Translations under genes and position numbers: made by a program
Part shown: piece after piece, positions 16,185 through 24,750 of the stretch
How positions within the stretch are numbered: position 1 is the first letter of the stretch
Layout: every line of letters begins with the position of its first letter
Notes under the pieces: generated by a model
Database searches by the model: none
Told to the model about the DNA's origin: nothing
What the model saw: the letters and a program-made list of their open reading frames with translations, nothing else
Virus record (IMG/VR): IMGVR_UViG_3300028840_003129
Location: 1 to 37,532 of that record
Origin: a virus
Reading direction: 5' to 3' (one strand)
DNA length: 37,532 nt

Positions 16185-17321
16185 TCAGAGAACCGCGACC
16201 ACTCGAACGATGTCGCCGGCGACCGCGTCAGGAGCGCCGCCGCCCGGGAGAGTGATCAGAATGTCGCCGTTGTCGATCGTCCAAGAGTCTGTTCCGATCG
16301 CATGGGCGACGTTCGTTGCTGTCGAGAGCTGGACGACGGCGTCTGTGACGTCGGCTGGAAACGAAATCCGCGCTTCGCCTGCGGCGATGTGACCGGCATT
16401 GAGCGGCAGTGAACCAACGACGATTCTGGACTGTCCCGCAACTCGACCGCCCAATGTGTTCAAATTCACATTTCCACAATCGAAAATGTAATTCGTCATC
16501 GCTTCGGTCACAGCGATATTCGGATTCGCTGCGACGACGTTCCCCTGCGGAGCGTCGGCAGAACGGAGCCGGATGACCGTCGCTCCGATGGCGTCGGCGA
16601 ACAGATTTTCCGTCCCATTTGCGACGATTTCGGTGAGAAGATTCGCCATCGTTTCCGCTGGCGTGCCACCGATGACGAAATTGATATTCGCCCCAACTCC
16701 ATCGGCTTCATAGACGTCTGCGCCGATCGTCAGCGTTTCGGCGGCAACCGGTTGGCCTGCTTGGATGATCTGCGCAACGGCAACTTCGCCGGCGTCATAT
16801 TGGCCGTCGTCCAGATACTCGAGCGCCGCTTCGACGGTTGCAGCGGCGCCAAGGGTCGTTTTTGCGTCGGTGCCGACGAGCAACGCGCCCTCGCTTGCAG
16901 GGGTGACCGAGGCGAGCTCCGCAGCGCTGGCACAGTCTTGGGTATTGATGAATTCAAGCGCGGCTTCGACAGTCGTTGACGCACCGAGATTTCCTTTTGC
17001 GTCTGTCCCAACGAGCAACGCGCCTTCCGAGCCGGCCGTTATATCGGCGAGAACGCCTGTGTTCGCGGCGATGGAATAGGACATAAGCCAAGGCATCATG
17101 CTTGGTCGGTCGGCGTCTCCGTCGTGCGCTTCCAAGTATGCTGTGACCATTGCCGCCATGGTTCCGGCGACATAGGGGACGGTGGCGAGACCGAATCCCC
17201 TTAGCGCCGCAACAGGGGTGATCGGGGGGGTTGCGTCGTCGACGATTTCACCGGCTCGCAAGCGCCAATTTTGATCGTCATAAATCCCCTCAAAATCTTT
17301 CAGAACAAGATGCTGTGCCAT
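16185..17321 (-). CDS. Head fibre-like structural protein with an internal tandem repeat
   Basis: A 378-aa protein starting MAQHLVLKDFEGIYDDQNWR. Two copies of a roughly 31-residue unit lie at about 95-126 and 140-171 (EGALLVGTDAKGNLGASTTV and EGALLVGTDAKTTLGAAATV, each followed by EAALE(F/Y)), spaced by about 44 residues. Such EGALLVG...TVEAAL units occur in phage head fibres and collagen-like structural proteins. A beta-rich middle (AETLTIGADVYEADGVGANI) and a carboxy-terminal domain resembling other virion proteins follow. It has a GGAGG Shine-Dalgarno in a 27-base leader after an extended -10 box, unlike the leaderless units. It lies just upstream of the portal. Confidence 0.6.
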   Translation of the reverse strand: MAQHLVLKDFEGIYDDQNWRLRAGEIVDDATPPITPVAALRGFGLATVPYVAGTMAAMVTAYLEAHDGDADRPSMMPWLMSYSIAANTGVLADITAGSEGALLVGTDAKGNLGASTTVEAALEFINTQDCASAAELASVTPASEGALLVGTDAKTTLGAAATVEAALEYLDDGQYDAGEVAVAQIIQAGQPVAAETLTIGADVYEADGVGANINFVIGGTPAETMANLLTEIVANGTENLFADAIGATVIRLRSADAPQGNVVAANPNIAVTEAMTNYIFDCGNVNLNTLGGRVAGQSRIVVGSLPLNAGHIAAGEARISFPADVTDAVVQLSTATNVAHAIGTDSWTIDNGDILITLPGGGAPDAVAGDIVRVVAVL

Positions 17322-17348
17322 GCTTTTTTTTTGCCTCCAACCCGTCGG

Positions 17349-17358
17349 AGTGTATCAC
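17349..17358 (-). promoter_or_regulatory. Extended -10 promoter of the 378-aa structural gene (with leader)
   Basis: Minus strand GTGATACACT. Twenty-seven bases separate it from the ATG at 17321; the leader holds GGAGG and a nine-A run. It is the one member of the box set that is followed by a normal ribosome binding site. Confidence 0.55.
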
Positions 17359-17419
17359 GCCGCTCGAGCTCCAAAAGTTGGTTGAAATTTTGCGGAAGAG
17401 GACCGCGCCGTTGGCGGAT

Positions 17420-19363
17420 TTAATCCGCAAGCCACGGAATGTCATTGGGATGTCCGTAGAAGAACGGGAACGTGTGAAGTTTACTGAACTCGCAACCGAC
17501 CCATGCCGCATTAGCGACGGATGACCATATCCCGGGGCCATACATAGAGTCAGTACCAGTGATCACAAGAGTCCATGTTGAAAAAGCACCGCCCCGAATA
17601 TAGACACTCCAAGTGCCATTGGGGATATGCACAACCATCAGATCGTAATCAACATCAATTCCGAAATAACCGGCACCGCTTGTTCCAATAACATTAGCTG
17701 TCGCACCGCCAGCTATCCGATAGAGTCCGATCGTTTCAGACGCGCTTATTTGAAGCAACATGCAGTTCTGCGCAGCGTTATTATAGGGCAATGGGTGATC
17801 CGCCGTCAGGACGACATTTATTTGCGAATGGTCATGCTTTTTGTTGAAACGAAAATACTGCGCCCCGTACAACCATTTGGTTCGTCTGGAAACAAGACCC
17901 AATGCCGTACACACCAATTTGTTTTCACTGTCCCATTGCCACGATCCGGATTCAATAGACCAGGGGCCGACATTTCCTAGAGATACCGCATTGGGCACCT
18001 CTGGATACGTGTGCTGGTATCCACGATCAATAATTCGGAGAGCTGATCGTAGGTAGATCGACTTTGCTGTTTCCTGTGAGGCGAATTCACTTAAAAGCAC
18101 AAGGTCATCGACAATGCCATCTAGTTCAGAACCTCCAGAAGGTCTATCAAGTATGCGACAGACACCGGCATCCGACGTCCTGACACCTGAAGATGCAGCG
18201 TTGATTGTCATAGGTGCAAATGTCCCGCCGTTTATTGCAATGTCTGGTGGAATACCCTCGGTTCCAGCGTATCGAATTACAAAATGCACCCACTCATTGA
18301 GAATGGCCGCTCCTGTTTCGATATAAGATCCATTCGCTACTGAAAAATTATCGAACACATATATATGCCCTGCATTTGTGATGTATATGACAAGACCCAA
18401 ATTGTCCTTATCGTAGACACGACCTAGATTGGATTCACCGTTCCCCAAACGCCTAACCCAGAACGCCCAAGTTATTGGCAATACGTCATCAAGTTGAGAG
18501 TCTGTTACTTCCAGATATGCCTCGCTTCGGTCGGCTCCATGCGCAGTGTACCCGGGCTTTCCTGAAGGCGTATCAGGTTCCATCTCGACGCCGGTTGTTT
18601 TATCAAAATGGATCGCATTATCCGACTCATCATAGGCGAGTCCCTGACCAGTGCGACCATTGAGATGTACAAGAGGATTCTGGACAACGAGAGGACGAGC
18701 AGAGGTGATTTGTGGCTCAGAAGTACGAACATGAAGGCGCATAAATGAGTCATGCAGATCGCTGTGATTTCGGTCCGTCAAAGCCGACGGCCACATTGCG
18801 GCGCTCATCATCGGCCTGTTTAGTTTGGAACCGCTGCCAAGCGATCCAATGTACGTCGGCTGTCCGCTGGTATCAGGTGTGAAGTTTGCCGCCATTTCAC
18901 CGACAAACCGCCCATCGAGGAAAACCCTAGGTCTGGTTCCTGCAACGACGGTGACACCTACCGTCGTATAGATATCTGAACCGAGACCGGCAAGAGACGA
19001 CGTGCCAGATCCAGAAGAAACGAGGTAGAGTTGCCCAGTAGCGCGCCACGATAGATCGTAGTCAGTAGCAACCAAACGCTTGTCGATAATACGGTATGAG
19101 TCATACGGGCACATACCGTAAATCGCCGCGAATAGAGAAAGCGTCGTTGCCCTCGTTGGATCAGCAACCCCGGTATCCGGAATGATGAGACCTGCTATTC
19201 CAGACGCCTCAAAACCATAGCCTTGCGGACACTTCTGGAGATGGCCACCGTTTGTGGTATCCACCACTATCGACGTTGGTGCGACGTTGGCATATCGCCC
19301 CTTGAGGAACATCAACAGATAGGCCGGATTCAGCGAGAGTGCGAGTGATCTGAAATCCATCAT
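17420..19363 (-). CDS. Large LamG-like (concanavalin A fold) putative receptor-binding protein
   Basis: A 647-aa protein (MMDFRSLALSLNPAYLLMFL). It has at least two jelly-roll LamG-type domains, recognised by their strand patterns: about residues 90-200 (LYLVSSGSGTSSLAGLGSDI, PRVFLDGRFVGEMAANFTPD) and about 230-400 (ITWAFWVRRLGNGESNLGRV, INEWVHFVIRYAG style, VCRILDRPSGGSELDGIVDD). A third beta-rich domain (residues 470-640) ends the protein. These domains bind sugars or proteins, and in phages they are typical of adhesins and virion surface proteins. GC is much lower than in neighbours, so this and the next gene were probably exchanged recently. It overlaps the upstream LamG gene by 4 bases (ATGA coupling). 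Confidence 0.65.
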   Translation of the reverse strand: MMDFRSLALSLNPAYLLMFLKGRYANVAPTSIVVDTTNGGHLQKCPQGYGFEASGIAGLIIPDTGVADPTRATTLSLFAAIYGMCPYDSYRIIDKRLVATDYDLSWRATGQLYLVSSGSGTSSLAGLGSDIYTTVGVTVVAGTRPRVFLDGRFVGEMAANFTPDTSGQPTYIGSLGSGSKLNRPMMSAAMWPSALTDRNHSDLHDSFMRLHVRTSEPQITSARPLVVQNPLVHLNGRTGQGLAYDESDNAIHFDKTTGVEMEPDTPSGKPGYTAHGADRSEAYLEVTDSQLDDVLPITWAFWVRRLGNGESNLGRVYDKDNLGLVIYITNAGHIYVFDNFSVANGSYIETGAAILNEWVHFVIRYAGTEGIPPDIAINGGTFAPMTINAASSGVRTSDAGVCRILDRPSGGSELDGIVDDLVLLSEFASQETAKSIYLRSALRIIDRGYQHTYPEVPNAVSLGNVGPWSIESGSWQWDSENKLVCTALGLVSRRTKWLYGAQYFRFNKKHDHSQINVVLTADHPLPYNNAAQNCMLLQISASETIGLYRIAGGATANVIGTSGAGYFGIDVDYDLMVVHIPNGTWSVYIRGGAFSTWTLVITGTDSMYGPGIWSSVANAAWVGCEFSKLHTFPFFYGHPNDIPWLAD

Positions 19364-20712
19364 CGTACCACCTCGGCTTCCATTCGATGCGTCAGTGCTT
19401 TGACTTGCAAGGGTGAGAATGCTTCGCCCATGTACATCTCGATAGTGTCCATATCACCGAGCATCGAAGCGTGAACTCCAGCTCCAACTCTGAAATCGTC
19501 GGTTGACCTCTGGACACTTGCGAACACGTTTGAAACGGCATCAAAACCATCGATTCTCACCGCATCCTGATAGATGCGAAAACCCGAAGCGAGTGCCCCG
19601 CCATCACAGGTAAACACATAAACCGCTCGCCTGTTCGCAAGGTCTGGAACGACACAGTACCGTCCAACGTATGCGCCAGCGGCTTCGTCAATTTTTGCGA
19701 AATAGAGACGACGTGCGCCCCCAACAACGAGAAAAGAAATCCAGAACTCACCGACGTAAAGACCGGTAGCTTTCGAGCACAGCGAATAGGTATTGAACGG
19801 AGTGAGGCAGGACAGAGCGACGGTGAAAGCACGGTCACTCACACCGTCTGTAATGCTCAAGTCGGCATGATCTGGAACAGCAATGTAATCCCCGCCGTCG
19901 AAAGAATATCCATGACGACGGTGCGAGATCTTCGTCGGTACCGTAGCGCCTCCAGGGGTACCGTCGCCCATGATGGCGTGGTCTGCGACAGCCTTATGCG
20001 TGCCTTCCAGCGGAGTTGATTGAACCCCTGAGATTGCGTAGTCCCGTTCAAGAGGCAGGTTGATCAGACTCCGATCGGGGAGAATGTCGGAGATGAGCGT
20101 GTTATTGCGTAGGACCGGTTCGTCGGCATCATCAACTCCGTGGTCGATGATCATGATCTCGCGAATTGTGCCAGCAAATTGATTATTCCCTGCGTTATCA
20201 GCTCCTATATAAAGCGTCCTGGTTTGCGATCCGATAGGAAATAACCCCGCCGACATCGTAACAGCTTGACCAGACAACCACGCCTTTGACGCGCCGTAGG
20301 ACACCTTTGTGACGTAGCAGAATTCAGTACCAACCAACCAATAATCCGACCAAGTACCGACGCCCCCCAACTCATTGTGGCATACAATGCCATTGACATA
20401 AGACGTCAAACGATTTGGTGAGGATTTCTGAAACCGCAGTGTTCTATTAGCAGCCTCAGTATCCACGAATACACGGGTCGTGTTGTCATTCCATACACTT
20501 GACGGAGTAGCACGAACCAACACAGAAAGGCTGTCCGTGTTCGTCGGCGGCAACTCGATCGTTGCGTAACCCGTCGAACCGGGGTCGAGACCGTTGATAC
20601 CTATCGATGCGTCGCCATGAAGACGTCCGCCATTTCGTTGTAGCAACGCCGGGGACAGAAACCGCTCACGGTACACGATCCCAGCGGCGCGTTCGGCTCC
20701 TGTTATCTGCAT
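19360..20712 (-). CDS. Second LamG-like putative host-binding protein
   Basis: A 450-aa protein (MQITGAERAAGIVYRERFLS). A LamG-like domain at about residues 55-185 (VLVRATPSSVWNDNTTRVFV, QTRTLYIGADNAGNNQFAGT then IREIMIIDHG) is followed by a second at about 255-440 (DRAFTVALSCLTPFNTYSLC, DDFRVGAGVHASMLGDMDTI). The closing IDHGVDDADEP and MYMGEAFSPLQVKALTH phrases are typical of the edge strand and helix of these folds. Low GC and a 4-base overlap with the 647-aa gene mark them as one cassette. Role in adsorption is inferred; no depolymerase motif is seen. Confidence 0.65.
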   Translation of the reverse strand: MQITGAERAAGIVYRERFLSPALLQRNGGRLHGDASIGINGLDPGSTGYATIELPPTNTDSLSVLVRATPSSVWNDNTTRVFVDTEAANRTLRFQKSSPNRLTSYVNGIVCHNELGGVGTWSDYWLVGTEFCYVTKVSYGASKAWLSGQAVTMSAGLFPIGSQTRTLYIGADNAGNNQFAGTIREIMIIDHGVDDADEPVLRNNTLISDILPDRSLINLPLERDYAISGVQSTPLEGTHKAVADHAIMGDGTPGGATVPTKISHRRHGYSFDGGDYIAVPDHADLSITDGVSDRAFTVALSCLTPFNTYSLCSKATGLYVGEFWISFLVVGGARRLYFAKIDEAAGAYVGRYCVVPDLANRRAVYVFTCDGGALASGFRIYQDAVRIDGFDAVSNVFASVQRSTDDFRVGAGVHASMLGDMDTIEMYMGEAFSPLQVKALTHRMEAEVVR

Positions 20713-20715
20713 GGA

Positions 20716-21066
20716 TTACTCCGGTTCTGCTGGTGGGAATCGTTCGGCGCGTTCCGAAATGAAGAGCTCGAGAAGCCACTTGATTTGCTTTGGGCTGAGC
20801 TTCATTCCGACGGGAATACCGTCAGCGGTAAAATCACGGGGACCACCTTCCGGATCGTCGCGACATGCCGACATTCGCGACAATTCACGCAGATCGAATC
20901 GCTTTCCTGGCCGCCAATTGTTTTTGAAAAAATTCATGGCGAGCGTGACGTGCTTGTCGGTGATCGGGCAAACGATCGAGCCACCTTCAGGATTCGGAAC
21001 GTCGAAATTCCCATCAGGCATTCCGTCGATCTGCGCCTGGATACCTTCGGAATCGAGAATCGTCAT
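20716..21066 (-). CDS. Hypothetical protein upstream of the LamG cassette
   Basis: A 116-aa protein (MTILDSEGIQAQIDGMPDGN). A few residues (VPNPEGGSIVCPITDKHVTL) look like a small beta domain, then helices (MNFFKNNWRPGKRFDLRELS and KQIKWLLELFISERAE). No family is recognised. It overlaps the next upstream gene by 4 bases and is 3 bases from the LamG gene, so it is part of the same unit; GC is normal here, so the low-GC cassette starts after it. Confidence 0.55.
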   Translation of the reverse strand: MTILDSEGIQAQIDGMPDGNFDVPNPEGGSIVCPITDKHVTLAMNFFKNNWRPGKRFDLRELSRMSACRDDPEGGPRDFTADGIPVGMKLSPKQIKWLLELFISERAERFPPAEPE

Positions 21067-21638
21067 TTTACATACTCCTGCCGGCTTCCAGGTCGGTCTT
21101 TTTGGATGTGAAAATCAACTTCGAGTAGCAATGGAGCACCGCCACCGCCAAGACCAGCCCACGTATCGCCAGCGAGGCGATAGACGCGACCCACTAGGAC
21201 GGAGCTTAGCGTCAACGCGGAACCTGGTACGGCGACGGTAGCGTCAATAATTAGGTGTTCATCATCTGTCCCGGGGCACGTATCCGTCAGGACGTAAGTC
21301 GTGACTGCTGGGAACGCCTGACCAATTCCAGCGGCGGATAGGTCGACTCGCCAATTGACGGTATTCCCGTTTTCAGCGACGCCGTTTCCTCGAGGCGTCC
21401 AGTGGAGATGAAGATCGAGATCTGTTCCAATTTTCCAAGCGTGTTGGAGCTGAAACTGTAGACCGAGTTCGTCGCCACTGTCGAAGGCGTATAGGTACCC
21501 CCCGTTCACCGCTGGATATTGGACAAGGTTTGGGTCATTTCCGCCGCCAAGCTTGAAAGATGTGGATCCCCTGAGATCTTCGTAGTAGGTGTCAGTGTAG
21601 AGCAAATCGTTGATATGCCCGTGCGTGTTGTTTCCCAT
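21063..21638 (-). CDS. Virion protein with a beta-sandwich (PHIHW-like) core
   Basis: A 191-aa protein. The ATG at 21638 follows GGTGGGAT and lies 7 bases after the upstream stop; the longer frame would overlap that gene. The protein (MGNNTHGHINDLLYTDTYYE) contains LQHAWKIGTDLDLHLHWTPR, which fits the motif W..GtdI.pHvHW found in several phage structural proteins. The rest is beta-rich (VNWRVDLSAAGIG, EHLIIDATVAVPG, LVGRVYRLAGDTW). A location between virion genes supports a structural role, but the exact one is open. Confidence 0.6.
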   Translation of the reverse strand: MGNNTHGHINDLLYTDTYYEDLRGSTSFKLGGGNDPNLVQYPAVNGGYLYAFDSGDELGLQFQLQHAWKIGTDLDLHLHWTPRGNGVAENGNTVNWRVDLSAAGIGQAFPAVTTYVLTDTCPGTDDEHLIIDATVAVPGSALTLSSVLVGRVYRLAGDTWAGLGGGGAPLLLEVDFHIQKDRPGSRQEYVK

Positions 21639-21645
21639 ATCCCAC

Positions 21646-22938
21646 CTACCCGATGTAGCGTTGACGCTTGTAAATTGTCCAGTCCGCTGTTGCTGTCGTC
21701 GCGTCAACGATGACCTCGACATGAATCCACTTCGCCATCGCCATGATTCCAGCGGCATCGACGAGATAATCGTCGTTGGATGCGCCAGCGGCGGCGGTAA
21801 TAGTTGCTGCTCCAGTCAAGTCGTTGGTTACGTCGTCGTAGTCACAAGACTCTTTCGCTGTGCCGTCGTCCTGCGCTGTCATATGGATCGTCATGGTGAT
21901 CCCAGCGCCACCAGCGCCACCGTCGAGACGCCATGACAGATACGACTTCCCGAAATCTTCAGGCGAGAAATAGTAGTCGTAGGTAACGGCGGCGCCACCG
22001 ACACCCGAGACACCGTTCGTCACATCGACGAGAGGATCACCATCTTTTTGCGCCCATGGCGGATCTTCGTCAGTGGTGCGTGCGGCACTGTTCAGGAAAT
22101 CGAATTCCGCGTTGATGCGACGACCGTATCGATCGGCGATGTCCTCGACGATATCGTCATCGGCTGTGACTGCCACTGGTAGGGACGAGCGAGCGACGGA
22201 CCCCTGCTTATTGGGCGGACTCGCCGTCTTCGCGGCATCATGAGCGACGTCCCCTCCGACGTACAGGTTGCCTGTCGCCGCGTCAATGAGGAGCGGATAC
22301 GGATCGCCGATGCTGTCTTCGGCGGCAAGGCGAGCTCGACCGTCGCCATCGATGTACAGGGCGACGACGGTCCCCCCTGCGGTTTTCCCAGCTACCCCTT
22401 GATATCCGTCAGCGGTGAGACCGGAGTTTACGCCACGAACCTGGGTGAGATTGGTGTCGATCGTGCCGGCGGGAGGAACGGGTACTCCACCCATTTGGGC
22501 GATGTTGACGCCGCCGCCAGGTCTTGCAGCGAGTTGAACGAGACGATCCGCCGTCACCGTTTCCGCCGTTACCCGTAGGTAAAATAGACCTCCAGATTGT
22601 GGAGTAACGCCGGCGCCGGCGGCGAAATTTGAAAGCGCCACAACGCGACCGCCGGTCAGACCTGCATAGACGCACAAACGAGACCACCGCGCAGTGGCGA
22701 CAGGGGGTGGGCCGCCGTTGTCGTCGTCGTCGTCATTCAAACAGTAGAGCTCGACGTCGACTGTTTCGGCGACCGGCGCTTCGAGCGCGACGAAAATCGT
22801 GTGGTTGATCTCCTGCGAATCCTGGTTTCGACTTTTGAGCCGGAAACAGTTCGCCACAGGAACAGTGGCAGGGGTAGCTACCGGATCAGGCGTTGCGCCT
22901 GCGCCATTGACGACCGTTATATTGTGATCCCATCTCAT
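21646..22938 (-). CDS. Virion structural protein (430 aa)
   Basis: A 430-aa protein (MRWDHNITVVNGAGATPDPV). It has a beta-rich amino-terminal domain (residues about 10-130: NHTIFVALEAPVAETVDVEL, SRLCVYAGLTGGRVVALSNF), a middle of Gly/Ala/Asp-rich linker, and a beta-rich end (KSYLSWRLDGGAGGAGITMT, WIHVEVIVDATTATADWTIY). There is no signal peptide or catalytic motif. The ATG at 22938 has no Shine-Dalgarno, and an extended -10 box ends 6 nt before it. It heads the block of putative fibre genes that ends with the LamG proteins. Confidence 0.6.
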   Translation of the reverse strand: MRWDHNITVVNGAGATPDPVATPATVPVANCFRLKSRNQDSQEINHTIFVALEAPVAETVDVELYCLNDDDDDNGGPPPVATARWSRLCVYAGLTGGRVVALSNFAAGAGVTPQSGGLFYLRVTAETVTADRLVQLAARPGGGVNIAQMGGVPVPPAGTIDTNLTQVRGVNSGLTADGYQGVAGKTAGGTVVALYIDGDGRARLAAEDSIGDPYPLLIDAATGNLYVGGDVAHDAAKTASPPNKQGSVARSSLPVAVTADDDIVEDIADRYGRRINAEFDFLNSAARTTDEDPPWAQKDGDPLVDVTNGVSGVGGAAVTYDYYFSPEDFGKSYLSWRLDGGAGGAGITMTIHMTAQDDGTAKESCDYDDVTNDLTGAATITAAAGASNDDYLVDAAGIMAMAKWIHVEVIVDATTATADWTIYKRQRYIG

Positions 22939-22944
22939 GACGGC

Positions 22945-22954
22945 AGGATACCAC
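22945..22954 (-). promoter_or_regulatory. Extended -10 promoter of the 430-aa structural gene
   Basis: Minus strand GTGGTATCCT, six bases before the ATG at 22938; spacer GCCGTC has no Shine-Dalgarno. It fits the leaderless class. Confidence 0.6.
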
Positions 22955-22971
22955 GGCGGGATGAAGCGACG

Positions 22972-23166
22972 TTATTCGGAGAGTTTGGCTCTGACGGCGG
23001 CGTCTTTCGCTTCAAGCACACGACGGAGCGAAACGGTGCGCTCAGCGCAGCGCGGAAGCGTCGAGTGTATCCAGTCGGCGAGTTCGCAGAACGGCTTGCT
23101 CGTCTCCTGCAAATGTTCGGGAAGGTGCGAATAGGCGAAAAACTTCATGATCGGGTCTCGGTCCAT
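22972..23166 (-). CDS. Small helical protein resembling the Acb2-like family (putative anti-CBASS)
   Basis: A 64-aa protein with a GGAGG Shine-Dalgarno (MDRDPIMKFFAYSHLPEHLQ). The motif FxYxHLPxxLQxxSxPFxxLAxxI, then LPxxxERTxxLRxxLEAKDAAVRAKL is seen in full. I know this as a widespread short phage protein, often near terminase, structural or lysis genes. Its look (two helices joined by a short loop, ending in the AKDAAVRA helix) resembles the hairpin domain of Acb2, which sequesters cyclic nucleotides to block CBASS. I make that link from memory of the pattern; identity with proven Acb2 is not shown. It is translated just after the terminase gene (34 bases). Confidence 0.5.
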   Translation of the reverse strand: MDRDPIMKFFAYSHLPEHLQETSKPFCELADWIHSTLPRCAERTVSLRRVLEAKDAAVRAKLSE

Positions 23167-23200
23167 GGTGCCTCCATTTTGTTCCGGCGATAGTACTACG

Positions 23201-24739
23201 TCAGCGTGACGTGTGGTCCGACCGTCCAGCGCGAGGTTTCGACCATTGGCGAGCGCCTTCCCGTGCCAGCCACGACGCCATGAGACGGTCTCCGGTGTGC
23301 GACGCTGGATCGTAGTCCATGCAGTCGTTCGACCATTCAACGAGCTCCTCGGGGCGCTCCTGACCTGTCTTTCCGGACGGAGCAACCCATAGACCGTTCT
23401 TTAGCTCGATGGCGAGCGACTCGACGCCATAGATCTCCGAGAATTTATTATGCGAACCGGTGAAAAACGTCCGAGCATTGATCCCGCGCTCCTTCGCAAA
23501 TTGTTGCATCCATTTTTGGGTTGCGTTCGATTCCACGACGAGCTCTGAATCGAAAGTCGTGCAGACCTCGACGCATTGCTCGAGCAATTCCGGACCGGTC
23601 CAGCGACCGGATCGACAGTCGACAACGATCCGGCGGTTCGCATGATCGACGGCGATAGTGAACAGCGCTGAGAGCGCGTTGATATCCTTTTCTGACGCCG
23701 CTGGATCGAGACCAGTGAAGCACCGAAGCGGAACGCCGCCGCGGCCAACGGGTTGCACGCGCAAGAGCTCTCGCCCCCTGCCTTGCGCGAACATGTGATC
23801 AATCCATTCCTTTTTGAATCTGCGCTGAGACGCGTCAAGGACACGGCAAAGGTATTTCCGTGCGAATGACGCGGCGAGCATGCCAAGCCGTTTCTTCAAA
23901 AGCCTCGCAAGTGGCCACTTCTCGGGCCACTTTGGCCGCCACTGCGAAGGCGGATCGTCAGGGTTCTCGACGGCTGGTGTCTCGATCGATGCGAAGCCAG
24001 GTCGCGCCTTCAGTCGAGCCAGCAAATCGTCTGCGTGCCATGGGTTACCGATGAACCAGATCCGCCCATAGTCCTGATTTTCGTAGTCGTCAGAGACTCT
24101 GGTAAAGACGACGTCGTCGAACCACTCTTCGAGCTTGTCTCGCTGTGTCTTGGTTCTCGTATTGTCGAGCTGGAGTAGGTCGTCGATGATGACGAGATCA
24201 AGACGAGAACCGAGGATATTCCGGCTTCCGACAGACCGACTCTGGATCGTTGGATCGCGAGAGAGCGACGCTCCGGCGACACGGATATCTTCATCGCTCC
24301 ATGGGTCGCCGCGCTCTCCGGAGCGCCTGAGTTCGGGGAAAACCTCTCTGACGCGAGGGTTCCGATCGATGTGACGACGGATCGCGTTCAGCATTTTCCG
24401 AGCGGCGTCGTCGTTCGCGCCGACGAGAAGGCAGCGAAGCGACGGGTTTTTTCCGATCTCCCAAATGACGCGACCGATCCCGAGCTGGATCGATTTGCCG
24501 TGCTCGACGGCGGCGCTAATCACCCCCCAATCGTTCTCTGAACAGAATCGGTGCCATTCCTCATGAAAAGGTGCGTTCGTGATCTCTCGCTGTGTTTTTT
24601 CGTCAGGGATCGCGTATTCGACGAACGCCGCCGGATCGCGTCGAGCGAGTTCGACTCGACGCTTCTTCATGAGCTGATAGAGCTTCAGTTTCGAGGCTTT
24701 GTCTTCGGGAATGGATACTTTGAGATCGCCGGTTTTCAT
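23201..24739 (-). CDS. Terminase large subunit (TerL)
   Basis: A 512-aa ATPase-nuclease that packages DNA through the portal. A Walker A-like segment SAAVEHGKS (K82) is atypical but in place, Walker B is RLDLVIIDD (residues 179-187), and a coupling stretch IWFIGNPWHADDLL (227-240) follows. The nuclease half starts with FTGLDPAA (D345), then VVESNATQKW (E403) and a late Asp near 486 (TGDRLMASWLA). The length is typical. There is no clear Shine-Dalgarno at the ATG (24739), and the start follows the preceding gene by 11 bases, so translational coupling is likely. The name is certain at family level; headful or cos packaging cannot be told from here. Confidence 0.9.
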   Translation of the reverse strand: MKTGDLKVSIPEDKASKLKLYQLMKKRRVELARRDPAAFVEYAIPDEKTQREITNAPFHEEWHRFCSENDWGVISAAVEHGKSIQLGIGRVIWEIGKNPSLRCLLVGANDDAARKMLNAIRRHIDRNPRVREVFPELRRSGERGDPWSDEDIRVAGASLSRDPTIQSRSVGSRNILGSRLDLVIIDDLLQLDNTRTKTQRDKLEEWFDDVVFTRVSDDYENQDYGRIWFIGNPWHADDLLARLKARPGFASIETPAVENPDDPPSQWRPKWPEKWPLARLLKKRLGMLAASFARKYLCRVLDASQRRFKKEWIDHMFAQGRGRELLRVQPVGRGGVPLRCFTGLDPAASEKDINALSALFTIAVDHANRRIVVDCRSGRWTGPELLEQCVEVCTTFDSELVVESNATQKWMQQFAKERGINARTFFTGSHNKFSEIYGVESLAIELKNGLWVAPSGKTGQERPEELVEWSNDCMDYDPASHTGDRLMASWLAREGARQWSKPRAGRSDHTSR

Positions 24740-24750
24740 GGTGGGCGCTA

